Below, piece by piece: positions 9,169 to 18,407 of a stretch of DNA of 64,000 nt. Position numbers and translations under genes: made by a program. Each line of letters starts with the position of its first letter. Positions within the stretch are counted from its first letter, which is position 1. The notes below the pieces were generated by a model. That model did not search any database. It had not been told where the DNA came from and saw only the letters and a program-made list of their open reading frames with translations. Where the stretch lies: assembly GCF_002532075.1 (NCBI RefSeq), contig NZ_LYXE01000024.1, positions 40,825-104,824 of the forward strand. Direction: 5' to 3'. Origin of the DNA: Candidatus Chloroploca asiatica. Lineage in GTDB: Bacteria > Chloroflexota > Chloroflexia > Chloroflexales > Chloroflexaceae.

Positions 9169-10730
9169 TGGCTGATGCGCCCTCTGTGCGTGGTACCGAG
9201 CCGGGCGGAGCGCTACGTGGGGTGGCGATCGCAGCGGTGCTGATTGCCCTTGGCAATATCGCGAGCCGTCTGGTTGGCTTTCTGCGTGATAGTACGATTG
9301 CCTTCTATTTCGCCCGCGGGGTTGAGGTTGATGCCTTCCAGGTGGCCTGGACGGTGCCGAGCACGATCTACGATCTTTTGATTGCGGGGGCGGTGAGTGC
9401 CGCGCTGGTGCCCGTCTTTTCGTCGTATGCTGAAGGCGACCACGACGAGTTCTGGCGGGTGGTCTCGGGGGTCTTCACGGTTGCCCTGGCTGCCTTGACG
9501 GCGCTGACGGCCCTGGCTGTTTGGCAGGCCCCGCTGGTGGTGGCCCTGCTGACGCGCCCCGACCAGGCCGAGTTGCGTGCGTTGGCGACGCCGCTGGTGC
9601 GCCTGTTGATGCCGGCTGTCCTGCTGATGGGCTTGTCGGGCCTGGCAACGGCGGTGCTCCATGCTCAGCAGCGGTTTCTTCTGCCTGCCTTTGTGATGGT
9701 GACGTTCAATGTAGGCATGGTCGCAGGCATTGTGTTGCTCCACGATCGCTTTGGTATCAACAGCCTGGCGTTTGGGGCGTTGCTTGGTGCTGTTGGGCAG
9801 GTGCTGTTGCAGATCCCAGGCTTGCGCGGTGCACGGTTACGCCTGGGCAGCGGATTGGATCATCCGGCGCTGCGCCGGATCTTGCGTCTCTATGCGCCGG
9901 TGGCCCTGGGGATCGGGTTTTCGGTGCTGGGCACCGTGATTGACCGCTGGCTCGCCTCGGGCTATGAAGCGGCGCTGGGCACGATGCGTTATGCAACGAC
10001 GTTGATCCAGTTTCCGCTGGGCCTTGTTGCTTCGGCGGTGGCGCTGGCCGTCTTGCCGACGCTGGCGCGGCAGAGTGAGGCCCAGGATGAGGCGAGTTTT
10101 CAGACGACGCTGGCGATGGGGCTCAAGGTGGTGCTGTTGTTGATCTTGCCAGCGACGGCGGGCCTGTTGGTGCTTGCCGAGCCGCTGGTGGCCCTGACCT
10201 ATGAACGGGGGCGCTTTTCGGCGGCTGACACGGCGGCGACGGCGATGGCGTTGCGTTTCTATCTGCCGGGTTTGCCGGCTGCGGCGCTTGATCAAGTCTT
10301 GATTTTTGCCTTCTATGCCCGCAAAAATACGTTGACCCCCAACCTGATCCAGGGTGCAGCTATTGGGGTCTATTTGCTGGTCGCCTTGCCCCTGATCTGG
10401 TTTACGCACCTGGGTTTTCTCGGGTTGGTCCTGGCCAACTCGGCGCAATGGATCGGGCATGCCGTGATTACGTGGGTCTTGCTGACGCGAACCGTACCGC
10501 TGCGTGGCCTGCGCCTTGGTGAGGCAGCACTGAAAGGCCTTGGGGCTAGTGGCCTGATGGCCGCAGTGGTCGTGGCCCTCGCGTTGCTCACCGCGAATCT
10601 CCCGCTTGTTGTCCAGATTCTGGTGGCAGGAACGGGCGGGGTGCTGTGCTATCTCGTGCTTTGCCTGACCTTCCGCATCGAAGCGGCCGGTTTTTTCTTC
10701 CAGGCCCTCAGAACCCGCGTACAACGGTAG
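9168..10730 (+). CDS. murJ: MurJ/MviN lipid II flippase
   Basis: The 520-residue polytopic protein, with about 13 to 14 membrane segments, matches MurJ, including the N-terminal SRLVGFLRDSTIAFYF and the DAFQVAWTVPSTIYDLL segment. The family moves lipid II, or another polyprenyl-linked precursor, across the cytoplasmic membrane. It starts with GTG overlapping the last base of the upstream TAG, so it is coupled to the LCP gene. The pair suggests a joint role in building wall or surface glycopolymer. Confidence 0.92.
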   Translation: MADAPSVRGTEPGGALRGVAIAAVLIALGNIASRLVGFLRDSTIAFYFARGVEVDAFQVAWTVPSTIYDLLIAGAVSAALVPVFSSYAEGDHDEFWRVVSGVFTVALAALTALTALAVWQAPLVVALLTRPDQAELRALATPLVRLLMPAVLLMGLSGLATAVLHAQQRFLLPAFVMVTFNVGMVAGIVLLHDRFGINSLAFGALLGAVGQVLLQIPGLRGARLRLGSGLDHPALRRILRLYAPVALGIGFSVLGTVIDRWLASGYEAALGTMRYATTLIQFPLGLVASAVALAVLPTLARQSEAQDEASFQTTLAMGLKVVLLLILPATAGLLVLAEPLVALTYERGRFSAADTAATAMALRFYLPGLPAAALDQVLIFAFYARKNTLTPNLIQGAAIGVYLLVALPLIWFTHLGFLGLVLANSAQWIGHAVITWVLLTRTVPLRGLRLGEAALKGLGASGLMAAVVVALALLTANLPLVVQILVAGTGGVLCYLVLCLTFRIEAAGFFFQALRTRVQR

Positions 10731-10757
10731 TAAAGCGCACAAACATGCGCTTTCTGC

Positions 10758-10786
10758 TTTTCAGATCGGCCTGAGTATGGTATAAT
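10758..10786 (+). promoter_or_regulatory. promoter with extended -10
   Basis: TTTTCA (10758-10763), a 17-base spacer and TATAAT (10781-10786) preceded by TGG form a good promoter 24 bases before the next start codon. Confidence 0.6.
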
Positions 10787-10809
10787 AGAATATCAATGAG
10801 GAGGCCGGA

Positions 10810-11724
10810 TTGAGCATTGCAACGCCTAAAAACCTGTCTCTGACTGACATCATCAGTGCAGGCTACCGTGCGCTTCATCGCAGGCTTTGGGTAATGCTGA
10901 TCCCGGCCCTGATGGGCGGGTACCTCTGGCTTGGGGCACCGATTGCGCTGACGCCGCTGGCGACAGGCGTGCAAACTGATCTGGCGATGGTCGGAGAACT
11001 GATCGGGCAAGAGGGGGAAGGGGTGCGTCTCGCGCAGGCGGTACTGATGACCGATCTGCGTTTAGCGCTTGCCTGGCTCAATTTTGTCCCGATGCTTGCG
11101 CCAACGGAAGGGCCGGTTGTGCCACTTATGGGCCTAGAGCACCAGGTGAACTGGCCGCGCATGCTGCTGACGATTGGGGTGGTCAATCTGCTGGCGTTGG
11201 TATTTAGTAGCTATTTTTTGACCCTGTTGAGTGAATCTGTCAGTGGGGTGTATCTGCCGCTCGTTGGTTCGCTGCAGCGCGCCTTTGCTGTGGCGCTTGC
11301 GCTGGTGGGGTACTGGTTGGTATTGGCCGGGATTGGGTTGTTGCTAGCCCTGCCCTTTCTGGCCCTCTCGATCATTGTGATTGTGGCCTTGCCGGGGACA
11401 GCCCTGGCGATTCTGTTAGCCTGGTATATAGTGCTCTTCTGGGCGTATATCTATACCTGCTTTGCTCCTGAGGCGATCCTGCTGAGTCGGGTCGGCCCGT
11501 TGCAGGCGATTGTCGCCAGCATCAATGTTGTCCGTCACAATCTGGCTGACACCCTGATTTTGCTCTTGCTCAACCTGTTGATTGTCAATGGTCTGGGGCT
11601 TGTCTGGCGGCAACTTGCCACGATGCCGGTCGGTTTGCCGGTGGCGCTGCTTGGCAGCGCGTATATTGGGAGTGGCCTGACGGCTGCTCGGATGGAGTTT
11701 TATCGTGCGCATCTTGCGCGCTAA
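10810..11724 (+). CDS. multi-pass membrane protein of unknown function
   Basis: The 304-residue product starts with TTG behind GAGGAGG. It has about six hydrophobic helices: one near residue 35, one after a polar extracytoplasmic loop, then a dense group from about 115 to 290. It ends with a short basic tail (FYRAHLAR). The layout resembles membrane proteins related to the glycerophosphodiester phosphodiesterase membrane domain, but no catalytic motif is visible. It has its own promoter and lies 21 bases before gyrB, so it may be co-transcribed with it. Confidence 0.7.
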   Translation: MSIATPKNLSLTDIISAGYRALHRRLWVMLIPALMGGYLWLGAPIALTPLATGVQTDLAMVGELIGQEGEGVRLAQAVLMTDLRLALAWLNFVPMLAPTEGPVVPLMGLEHQVNWPRMLLTIGVVNLLALVFSSYFLTLLSESVSGVYLPLVGSLQRAFAVALALVGYWLVLAGIGLLLALPFLALSIIVIVALPGTALAILLAWYIVLFWAYIYTCFAPEAILLSRVGPLQAIVASINVVRHNLADTLILLLLNLLIVNGLGLVWRQLATMPVGLPVALLGSAYIGSGLTAARMEFYRAHLAR

Positions 11725-11745
11725 CATAGAGGAATAGAGCGTTGT

Positions 11746-13680
11746 ATGAATGACGAGCAGACTTCTTCCACTGAACCTCAGGGGTATGATGCGAGCCAGA
11801 TCACGGTGCTCGAGGGGCTTGATGCGGTGCGGAAACGCCCGGGGATGTATATTGGGCCAACCGACATTAATGGCTTGCACCATATGATCAAAGAAGTGGT
11901 GGACAATTCGGTTGACGAAGCACTTGCTGGTCACGCAGATCGCATTACGATCACGATCCATAAAGATTTATCGATTCAAGTGACTGATAATGGTCGCGGC
12001 ATTCCCGTTGATATTCACCCCAAGCATAAGGTTTCGGCGTTGCAACTCGCCGCAACTGAGTTGCATGCCGGGGGCAAGTTTGGCGATGGGGGCTATAAAG
12101 TTTCGTCGGGCCTGCACGGGGTGGGTCTTTCGGTGGTGAATGCACTTTCTGAATGGATGCGCGCCGAAGTGCGTCGCCACGGCAAGCTCTGGGTGCAAGA
12201 GTATCGCACTGGGAAACCCCAGGGTGAGGTGAAAGCCGTGGGCCTGGCCGAGGGTACGGGCACATCGATCCATTTTATGCCTGATGTGACCATCTTCAAA
12301 GAAGGTATTGAGTATAACTTTAAGGCGCTGTCGCAGCGTTTTCGTGAAATGGCCTATCTGACCAAGGGTCTGCATTTTGCCTTTACTGATGAACGTAGCG
12401 ATCAAGAGGTGCATTTCTATTTTGAGGGTGGCATTGTCAGTTATGTGCGCCACTTGAACAAAGATCGAACCGTGTTGCATAAGCAGCCCTTCTATGCCGA
12501 AAATACGGTCAATGATGTGGCCGTCGAAGTGGCAATGCAGTATACCGACGCGTATGATAGTGACTCGGTGTATGCCTTTGCGAATAATATCAATAATACC
12601 GACGGCGGTGCCCATCTCTCGGGTTTTCGTACGGCCCTGACCCGTGTGATCAATACGTATGCCCGTGCCAAGAGCATTCTGAAAGAGAATGAGTCGAATC
12701 TGACGGGTGAAGATGTGCGTGAGGGGCTGACCGCAGTGATTAGTGTCAAGTTGAAAGATCCCCTCTTTAGCTCGCAGACCAAAGAAAAACTGGTTAGCCC
12801 CGAAGCGGCAGGTGCGGTTGCGACGGTCCTTGGCGATCAACTGGCGGCCTGGCTTGATGAGAATCCTGGCGAGGCCCGGCGGGTTATTGAGAAGGTGTTG
12901 AGCGCAGCGCGGACGCGGCTGGCGGTTCAGAAAGTGAAAGAGACCTCACGCAAGAGTGCGATGGAGGGGTTCGCACTGCCAGGCAAATTGGCCGATTGTT
13001 CTGATACCAATCCAGCGCGCAGCGAGCTCTATATTGTTGAGGGTGACAGCGCAGGTGGCACGGCCAAGCAGGGGCGTGACCGGCGCTTCCAGGCGATCCT
13101 GCCGCTTCGTGGCAAGATCCTCAATGTTGAGCGTAGCCGCCTCGACAAGATGCTCTCGAATACCGAGGTACGGGCCTTGATTACGGCGATTGGCACCCCC
13201 ATCGGTGAACAGTTCAACGCGGATAAATTGCGGTATCATCGCATTCTGCTGATGACCGATGCCGATGTGGACGGCAGCCATATCCGCACGCTGTTGCTCA
13301 CCTTTTTCTTTCGGCATATGCGCCAGTTGATTAGCAGTGGGCACCTCTATATTGCGCAGCCGCCGCTCTATCGCATCAAACATGGCAAAGAGCAGGTCTA
13401 TACCTATTCAGATAGCGAGCGCGATGCGTATTTAGCCAAGCTTCCCGAAGAGACGCGGCAGCGCGTTGGCATTCAGCGCTACAAAGGTCTCGGCGAAATG
13501 AATGCCGAGCAACTCTGGGAGACAACGATGAACCCCGAGAACCGGGTGATTCTCCAGGTAACCATCGAAGATGCCCAGCGCGCCGATGAGACGTTCACGA
13601 TGCTCATGGGTGACCTGGTGCCCCCGCGGCGTAAATTTATCCAGACGCATGCCTCTGAGGTCGTAGATCTGGATGTGTAG
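11746..13680 (+). CDS. gyrB: DNA gyrase subunit B
   Basis: This 644-residue protein has the GHKL ATPase domain (EVVDNSVDEA, DNGRGIPVD, HGVGLSVVNAL), a transducer region, and a Toprim domain with EGDSAGGTAKQGRDR and DADVDGSHI. It ends with the C-terminal signature QRYKGLGEMN. The length is that of short gyrases without the enterobacterial insert. GyrB supplies ATP hydrolysis for negative supercoiling with GyrA, which is not in this window. Confidence 0.96.
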   Translation: MNDEQTSSTEPQGYDASQITVLEGLDAVRKRPGMYIGPTDINGLHHMIKEVVDNSVDEALAGHADRITITIHKDLSIQVTDNGRGIPVDIHPKHKVSALQLAATELHAGGKFGDGGYKVSSGLHGVGLSVVNALSEWMRAEVRRHGKLWVQEYRTGKPQGEVKAVGLAEGTGTSIHFMPDVTIFKEGIEYNFKALSQRFREMAYLTKGLHFAFTDERSDQEVHFYFEGGIVSYVRHLNKDRTVLHKQPFYAENTVNDVAVEVAMQYTDAYDSDSVYAFANNINNTDGGAHLSGFRTALTRVINTYARAKSILKENESNLTGEDVREGLTAVISVKLKDPLFSSQTKEKLVSPEAAGAVATVLGDQLAAWLDENPGEARRVIEKVLSAARTRLAVQKVKETSRKSAMEGFALPGKLADCSDTNPARSELYIVEGDSAGGTAKQGRDRRFQAILPLRGKILNVERSRLDKMLSNTEVRALITAIGTPIGEQFNADKLRYHRILLMTDADVDGSHIRTLLLTFFFRHMRQLISSGHLYIAQPPLYRIKHGKEQVYTYSDSERDAYLAKLPEETRQRVGIQRYKGLGEMNAEQLWETTMNPENRVILQVTIEDAQRADETFTMLMGDLVPPRRKFIQTHASEVVDLDV

Positions 13681-13694
13681 GCGGGGGAAGGTCG

Positions 13695-14657
13695 TTGGAT
13701 ATACCATTTCCTGGTAAACCCTTGCTCTTGGAGGCACCGCGTGGCGCTATGCTGCGCCAGCCGCTTGCAGGTGACACCCCCGCCCATCTTGAAGCGGGGG
13801 TTATCGCCACGCTCCGCACGCTGACGCCTGTGCGCAAACTGGAACTGGCTCGAGCGATGAATCAGATGGCTGATCGCCTGGCGCTGGCCGGTATTCAGCA
13901 GCGGATGCCTGAGGTAACGATGCACGAGTGGGCCTATGCGCTGGCTCTCCAACGGCTCACGTTGGAACGACGGCCTTATGGTGCAGCCGTTCTTGAAGGA
14001 ATTCCGCTTATGCCGACTCCTGTTGATCCGCTTGCGTTGGCGTTGCGTCTTGGCGCATTGCTTGATGCCCATGCCATCCCCTATGTCATCGTTGGCTCAA
14101 TGGCTGCTGTTGTCCACGGCGAGTACCGTACGACGCGCGATATCGACGTAGTGGTGAACCTGTCTGCTCAGAACGTGCGAGCGTTCGTCGAAGGGCTGCG
14201 TGAGGATTTTACCTTTCTCTTGAGCGACATTACCGACGCGCTCCTCCGTCTTCCTGAAGCACGGGCTGATGGGCAGCAGCGGGCAAGTTTTTGTGCCTAT
14301 GATAAGATGACGGGCTTCCAGCTTGACGTGTACCTCTTTTCGGGGCGTCCGTTCGAGGTGGCCCAGTTTCAGCGGGCACAGGTGGTAAATATCGCCGGTG
14401 AGCCGGGTGGAGCGCTGCGTGTAGCGAGTGCTGAAGATACAGTGCTGGCCAAGCTAGAATGGTACAGCCTTGCCCCATCTGATCGCCAGTGGCGCGATGT
14501 GCAGGCTATCCTGCGGGTACAGGATGATGCGCTCGATCAAGCTTATCTTCTTCAGTGGGCCGACGCACTTGGGTTCGCTGAGTTGCTAACCTGGGCGTTG
14601 CGAGGTCAGCAACCGCCCCTGGCTGGTGATGAGCCTCGCCAGCAGCGGTTATTTTAA
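13695..14657 (+). CDS. nucleotidyltransferase with fused helical N-terminal domain (AbiEii/MNT-like)
   Basis: Residues from about 128 onward form a nucleotidyltransferase fold: IVGSMAAVVHG (GS at 134-135), RTTRDIDVVV (D149 and D151), then AEDTVLAKLEWY and RQWRDV near the end. Residues 38-95 are a separate helical unit (PVRKLELARAMNQMADRLALAG). From memory, these two units are usually adjacent small genes in Chloroflexota, arranged like toxin-antitoxin pairs. The TTG start at 13695 gives 320 residues; an ATG at 13749 is the alternative. It follows gyrB by 14 bases. Toxin or defence function is inference. Confidence 0.75.
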   Translation: MDIPFPGKPLLLEAPRGAMLRQPLAGDTPAHLEAGVIATLRTLTPVRKLELARAMNQMADRLALAGIQQRMPEVTMHEWAYALALQRLTLERRPYGAAVLEGIPLMPTPVDPLALALRLGALLDAHAIPYVIVGSMAAVVHGEYRTTRDIDVVVNLSAQNVRAFVEGLREDFTFLLSDITDALLRLPEARADGQQRASFCAYDKMTGFQLDVYLFSGRPFEVAQFQRAQVVNIAGEPGGALRVASAEDTVLAKLEWYSLAPSDRQWRDVQAILRVQDDALDQAYLLQWADALGFAELLTWALRGQQPPLAGDEPRQQRLF

Positions 14658-14673
14658 AGAAGCACTTTTTCGT

Positions 14674-14714
14674 GCGCGTGAAAAAAACCAGCTAGGCTGG
14701 TTTTTTTCACGCGC
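14674..14714. terminator. apex-family hairpin with T-run
   Basis: Perfect 19-base arms (14674-14692, 14696-14714) carry apex CCAGC-TAG-GCTGG and a stem with seven A:T pairs. It lies 17 bases after the nucleotidyltransferase stop. The T-run is inside the stem rather than after it. Confidence 0.65.
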
Positions 14715-14924
14715 AAACATGACTCTCCGTACTTCTCGCCAGGTCTTTTGCCAAGATCGCACGGTTGCATCCCGTATTCCTACGGATAGACGCGGCTTGC
14801 CGGTGTGCGTACACTGAAGATGTCTGAAGTACGCTCCCCCTTCATTTCCCTCCTCCCTGCCCAGAGTTCACTTCATACAATGCAACGGCACACTTCTTGG
14901 CTGTACATGGATTGGAGAAGGCTC

Positions 14925-15929
14925 ATGGGAAAAAGCAATTTGCTGCGACCTGAGGATTATGCCAGCACCGGTTCAGTTCAGCCTATTTGTGAGCAGGCAA
15001 TCTATGCGCAGATGACAGCCAGTCTCGCGCAGTGTGCATCGCTGCAGGAAGCCTACGCAATCATCGCGGAGAGTGTGCAACGCCTTTTTCCTGGTGATGA
15101 TGGCACCCTCTATATGCGTCAGACCATACCGGGGGCACTTGAGCCGGTGGCCCGGTGGAGCGCGTTTCCTGATGATGGTACCTTGGTCTTGCCGACGACC
15201 CCATTCTCACTCTGTATGCCTTTGATTGTGCAGCAACAGGTTCACGGCATGCTGCATGTTCGGATCAACGTCCCCGTGTCGGCTCCCCTCTTGCTGGATC
15301 CCTTGCTTGAAACACGGCGGCGGCTCTGTGCGACCTTGGTCGAATATGCTGTGGAGGGTCTCGCACAGGTGCAGTGCCGGCTGTGTGCGCACGACGAGAG
15401 TATGCATGATCCCGTGACCGGCCTGGCCATGCCCCAGGCGTTGACCAGATTGCTGGGTATCAAACTCTTTGAGCCATCGGCGTATCCGATTAGCCTGGTG
15501 CTGATCGGTGTGGATGGCTATCCCGTTGTTGACGAGGCTGATGCAGCCACGACGAGTGCGCTGGTAACCCAGGCGGTGAGTCGCTCGTTGACCGCTCGTG
15601 TCCATCCTGATGACCTCGTCTGCCATTATGGTGACGGGCTCTTTCTGCTGGTGATAAGTGGGGAAGACCGCACAGGTGTCACCGAACGGGTCGAGGCTAT
15701 CCGGCGTGCTATCGCTTCGCGGATCCTCTGCCCGAGTGCCACGACAACGGTCAAGCTCACGGTTTCGGTTGGGATTGCCACCATTATTGCACCTGGGATA
15801 CGGCTTGACGAAGCGCTCAGCGCGGCTGAACTGGCCCTTTACTGTGCGCGCCATGCCGGAGGCAATCAGGTAGTTGTTGGCGAAGAACTTGGTCACGAAG
15901 TTGATGCATATATGCGCATGATGCGGTAG
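14925..15929 (+). CDS. GAF-like plus degenerate GGDEF domain protein
   Basis: The product of 334 residues has a GAF-like N-terminal half and a C-terminal diguanylate cyclase fold beginning DPVTGLAMPQALTRLL. The signature GGDEF is replaced by YGDGL, so c-di-GMP synthesis is doubtful; a binding or regulatory role is more likely. The frame is open back to 14805, but the ATG at 14925 is chosen because GGAGAAGG precedes it. There is no membrane segment. No EAL domain or partner gene is adjacent. Confidence 0.75.
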   Translation: MGKSNLLRPEDYASTGSVQPICEQAIYAQMTASLAQCASLQEAYAIIAESVQRLFPGDDGTLYMRQTIPGALEPVARWSAFPDDGTLVLPTTPFSLCMPLIVQQQVHGMLHVRINVPVSAPLLLDPLLETRRRLCATLVEYAVEGLAQVQCRLCAHDESMHDPVTGLAMPQALTRLLGIKLFEPSAYPISLVLIGVDGYPVVDEADAATTSALVTQAVSRSLTARVHPDDLVCHYGDGLFLLVISGEDRTGVTERVEAIRRAIASRILCPSATTTVKLTVSVGIATIIAPGIRLDEALSAAELALYCARHAGGNQVVVGEELGHEVDAYMRMMR

Positions 15930-15960
15930 TATACGCACAGATCGTGAACATCCTAATCAG

Positions 15961-16007
15961 GGGCGAAACAGGGTTGGTCTTGCATTGAGACCTGCGTTGT
16001 TTCGCCC
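15961..16007. terminator. hairpin after the GGDEF gene
   Basis: Ten-base perfect outer arms (15961-15970, 15998-16007) and an inner GGTCT/AGACC pair (15976-15980, 15988-15992) form an interrupted stem, 32 bases after the stop. No T-tract follows. It is weaker than its neighbours. Confidence 0.45.
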
Positions 16008-16073
16008 TTGCTGGTCATGCTCTGCTGGAAGGTAGTGGGGCTTTCACGATCGCTTTGCCAAAGGGGTAGTTTT

Positions 16074-18275
16074 ATGCATGCACGTTCAGTTCGCCATCTC
16101 TTCCTCGGCCTGGTGCTCATGCTTAGCCTGATCCTGGTGATCGGAGGGAATGGAGCACTAATTGTACGTTCGGCTCCACCTGGGTTTGTGACGTCGAATG
16201 GCTTTACGCTGCAGGTTCCGCAACGCTTGCCTATCTTTAGCCTGACAGGAATTCCCGTAGACCAAGATCGAACGAGTGAACTGGCCCAGCGCTTTGGCAA
16301 CATCTATGCTCGTCAACCGGTTGCTGCTGAGATCTATCTGAGCAACCCCCGCTATACGGTTCCGAATACGCAAACGCTCTCGTTGTTGACGCAGTATGGG
16401 GCCACGGGCGGTTTTTATGCCTTTAATCTTGAAGAGGTAGGCCGCGAAACCCCGCTGGGCAAACTTGATCCTGGACAACTCCAGGGGCGAGCCTGCCAGT
16501 TCCTGTTGAATGGCGGCTTTATGGCAGGTGATGGGCAATTGCTGATTGATCGGCAGATCCCGCAGAATGTCCAGACGATTACCAATCCCCAGTTTTGTGA
16601 CATTGATGAGAATACGCCGTTTGGCACGATCAAGACGATCCAGGCGGCCACGTTGCCCGTGAATGCGCTGCAACAGGATGTCCCGGTGATCGAGACGATC
16701 GGGGCGGTGATCGAAGTTCCGATGGGCATTCCTTATGCAATTGATCGTCAGTCGCCCCAGTTCTTGCCAATTGGTGGCCCCGGTGGTCATCTCTCCTTAC
16801 TCTTTACCACAACTGATTTTGATGTGCAGGGCAATTGGCTTGATCCAGATAGCCCTGGTCTTGCCGCGGTGGCGATGCCCTTCTTTGGGCGGCAACCGGC
16901 GATGCTTGACCGCACCTTCCCTATCCGTGATCCCCGCACGCTGCGCGATGAGGTTGAGCAACTGGTCAGGGCTACCTATCCCGGCGCGACCAATGTGACC
17001 ATCCCCGATCCGGCCTTGGTCTATTTTGTGAGCGACGCGGCGGTTGAGCAGGAGATCATGGAGCCGGTGCTCGATTTTGGGGCGATCGAGGTGACGGTTG
17101 ATGGGGAAACGATTGTTCTGCGGAATATTACCGTGCCTCTGATCGAAGGTGGCGAACAGGGCCTTGGTGCAACGGTGCAAATCACGGAACCAGCCAATGA
17201 TAGCCGTTTCCGCCCTGGCACAGCAGTGACCTTCCGTGGTACGATTGCTGATGGCGCGGCCCCGTACACCTACCAGTGGTTCATTGATGACAATGAGCCA
17301 CTGAGCGATCCCGCTGTACGTGAGGCCGCTGGCGAGGTGACGCTCTTGACCGACCAGTTGCCGGTGCAGGGACGTGATGGCCTGCCGTCAGGTTCAACGG
17401 TCATGCTGAGGGTGACGGATAGTGTCGGTATCGTCCGTGAAGCAACGGTCTTTGTCGCCCCTGAGGTGATTCCTGCAGTCTATCTGCCGCTGGTTGTCCG
17501 CGGTGGCACAGCGGCCAGTTCGATCGCCCCTGCGGCCAACCTGGCCCAAGTCGGCTACACCTTCGGCATCGAGGCCAACTGGGATTACCCGCCTTATGGG
17601 CCGGGTGGCTCGGATCTGCCAGGGGTGATCCCTGATGTCAATGGGTTCCGCAATGGCATGACGAGTTATGGCTACACTTCGCGCTTCTTCTGGAGCAATG
17701 GCAGCGCCTGGGAGCGTGACTGGCGTGATTGCAGCATTGGCAATGGGCTTGATTGCACATCAGGCGTTGATCGGGCGGCCTTTGTCTACTATGCCGGGCA
17801 TGGTGGGGCCGGTGGCTTGGGGATGGCGTCGAACAAGGATAGCACCTGGTTTGACGGATCGAATGCGCGGTATCAGAACCTACGCTGGGTCGGGTTTGCC
17901 TCGTGCCAGACCTTGCGGGTACAGGGCTACAGTGCCGGCAACGAACCGATTCGTCGCTGGTTCAATGCTTTCCAGGGCGCGCATATGTTGCTTGGCTTCA
18001 ACAGCAATATGCGTGATATTGCCTTTGGCGGGCGGTTTGTTGACAACATGCGCATGCCGCGTTTCTTTGGCATTGACTTCCCGTGGGCGCAGCAAACGAT
18101 TGCGCAAGCGTGGGTCAATACCGCTTTTCAGATGAATGCAGGCAAACCGGCCTATATTTATGCCCGTAGCGCAAGCGCCAATCCAATTAACGACAAACTG
18201 CCGCGTCCTGGGCAGCCGATGCCCCCACGCCCATTCCCGGTACAATCGTACCACTGGGTCTGGTGGAACTTTTAG
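16074..18275 (+). CDS. secreted protein with Ig-like domain and caspase/gingipain-like His-Cys region
   Basis: The 733-residue protein starts with a signal peptide (LFLGLVLMLSLILVI). An Ig/PKD-like segment (TYQWFIDDNEPL) follows near residues 370-460. The C-terminal 230 residues contain FVYYAGHGG with H576 and VGFASCQT with C611, 35 residues apart. His-Gly and Cys loops with this spacing are typical of clan CD peptidases (caspase/gingipain fold), and similar unassigned secreted domains exist (DUF6345-like, from memory). The ATG at 16074 is chosen because the signal peptide begins there. Peptidase activity is inferred, and the export route is presumably Sec. Confidence 0.65.
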   Translation: MHARSVRHLFLGLVLMLSLILVIGGNGALIVRSAPPGFVTSNGFTLQVPQRLPIFSLTGIPVDQDRTSELAQRFGNIYARQPVAAEIYLSNPRYTVPNTQTLSLLTQYGATGGFYAFNLEEVGRETPLGKLDPGQLQGRACQFLLNGGFMAGDGQLLIDRQIPQNVQTITNPQFCDIDENTPFGTIKTIQAATLPVNALQQDVPVIETIGAVIEVPMGIPYAIDRQSPQFLPIGGPGGHLSLLFTTTDFDVQGNWLDPDSPGLAAVAMPFFGRQPAMLDRTFPIRDPRTLRDEVEQLVRATYPGATNVTIPDPALVYFVSDAAVEQEIMEPVLDFGAIEVTVDGETIVLRNITVPLIEGGEQGLGATVQITEPANDSRFRPGTAVTFRGTIADGAAPYTYQWFIDDNEPLSDPAVREAAGEVTLLTDQLPVQGRDGLPSGSTVMLRVTDSVGIVREATVFVAPEVIPAVYLPLVVRGGTAASSIAPAANLAQVGYTFGIEANWDYPPYGPGGSDLPGVIPDVNGFRNGMTSYGYTSRFFWSNGSAWERDWRDCSIGNGLDCTSGVDRAAFVYYAGHGGAGGLGMASNKDSTWFDGSNARYQNLRWVGFASCQTLRVQGYSAGNEPIRRWFNAFQGAHMLLGFNSNMRDIAFGGRFVDNMRMPRFFGIDFPWAQQTIAQAWVNTAFQMNAGKPAYIYARSASANPINDKLPRPGQPMPPRPFPVQSYHWVWWNF

Positions 18276-18279
18276 AAAT

Positions 18280-18324
18280 ACGCAGAACGCCCCTGCCAGC
18301 AAAGCTGGCAGGGGCGTTCTGCGT
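18280..18324. terminator. apex-family hairpin, 21-base arms
   Basis: Perfect arms 18280-18300 and 18304-18324 with apex GCCAGC-AAA-GCTGGC begin five bases after the secreted-protein stop. A terminator role fits the position. Confidence 0.7.
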
Positions 18325-18341
18325 CTTAGGGTTAGCTGCGG

Positions 18342-18347
18342 TATAAT
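18342..18347 (+). promoter_or_regulatory. possible -10 box
   Basis: A perfect TATAAT stands 61 bases before the next start, just after the hairpin. No clear -35 is seen. Confidence 0.35.
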
Positions 18348-18407
18348 GAATTAACACACTCTTAACATCACATCATCATTTGTTAATCTAGCGCAGGTAA
18401 CCTGAAG

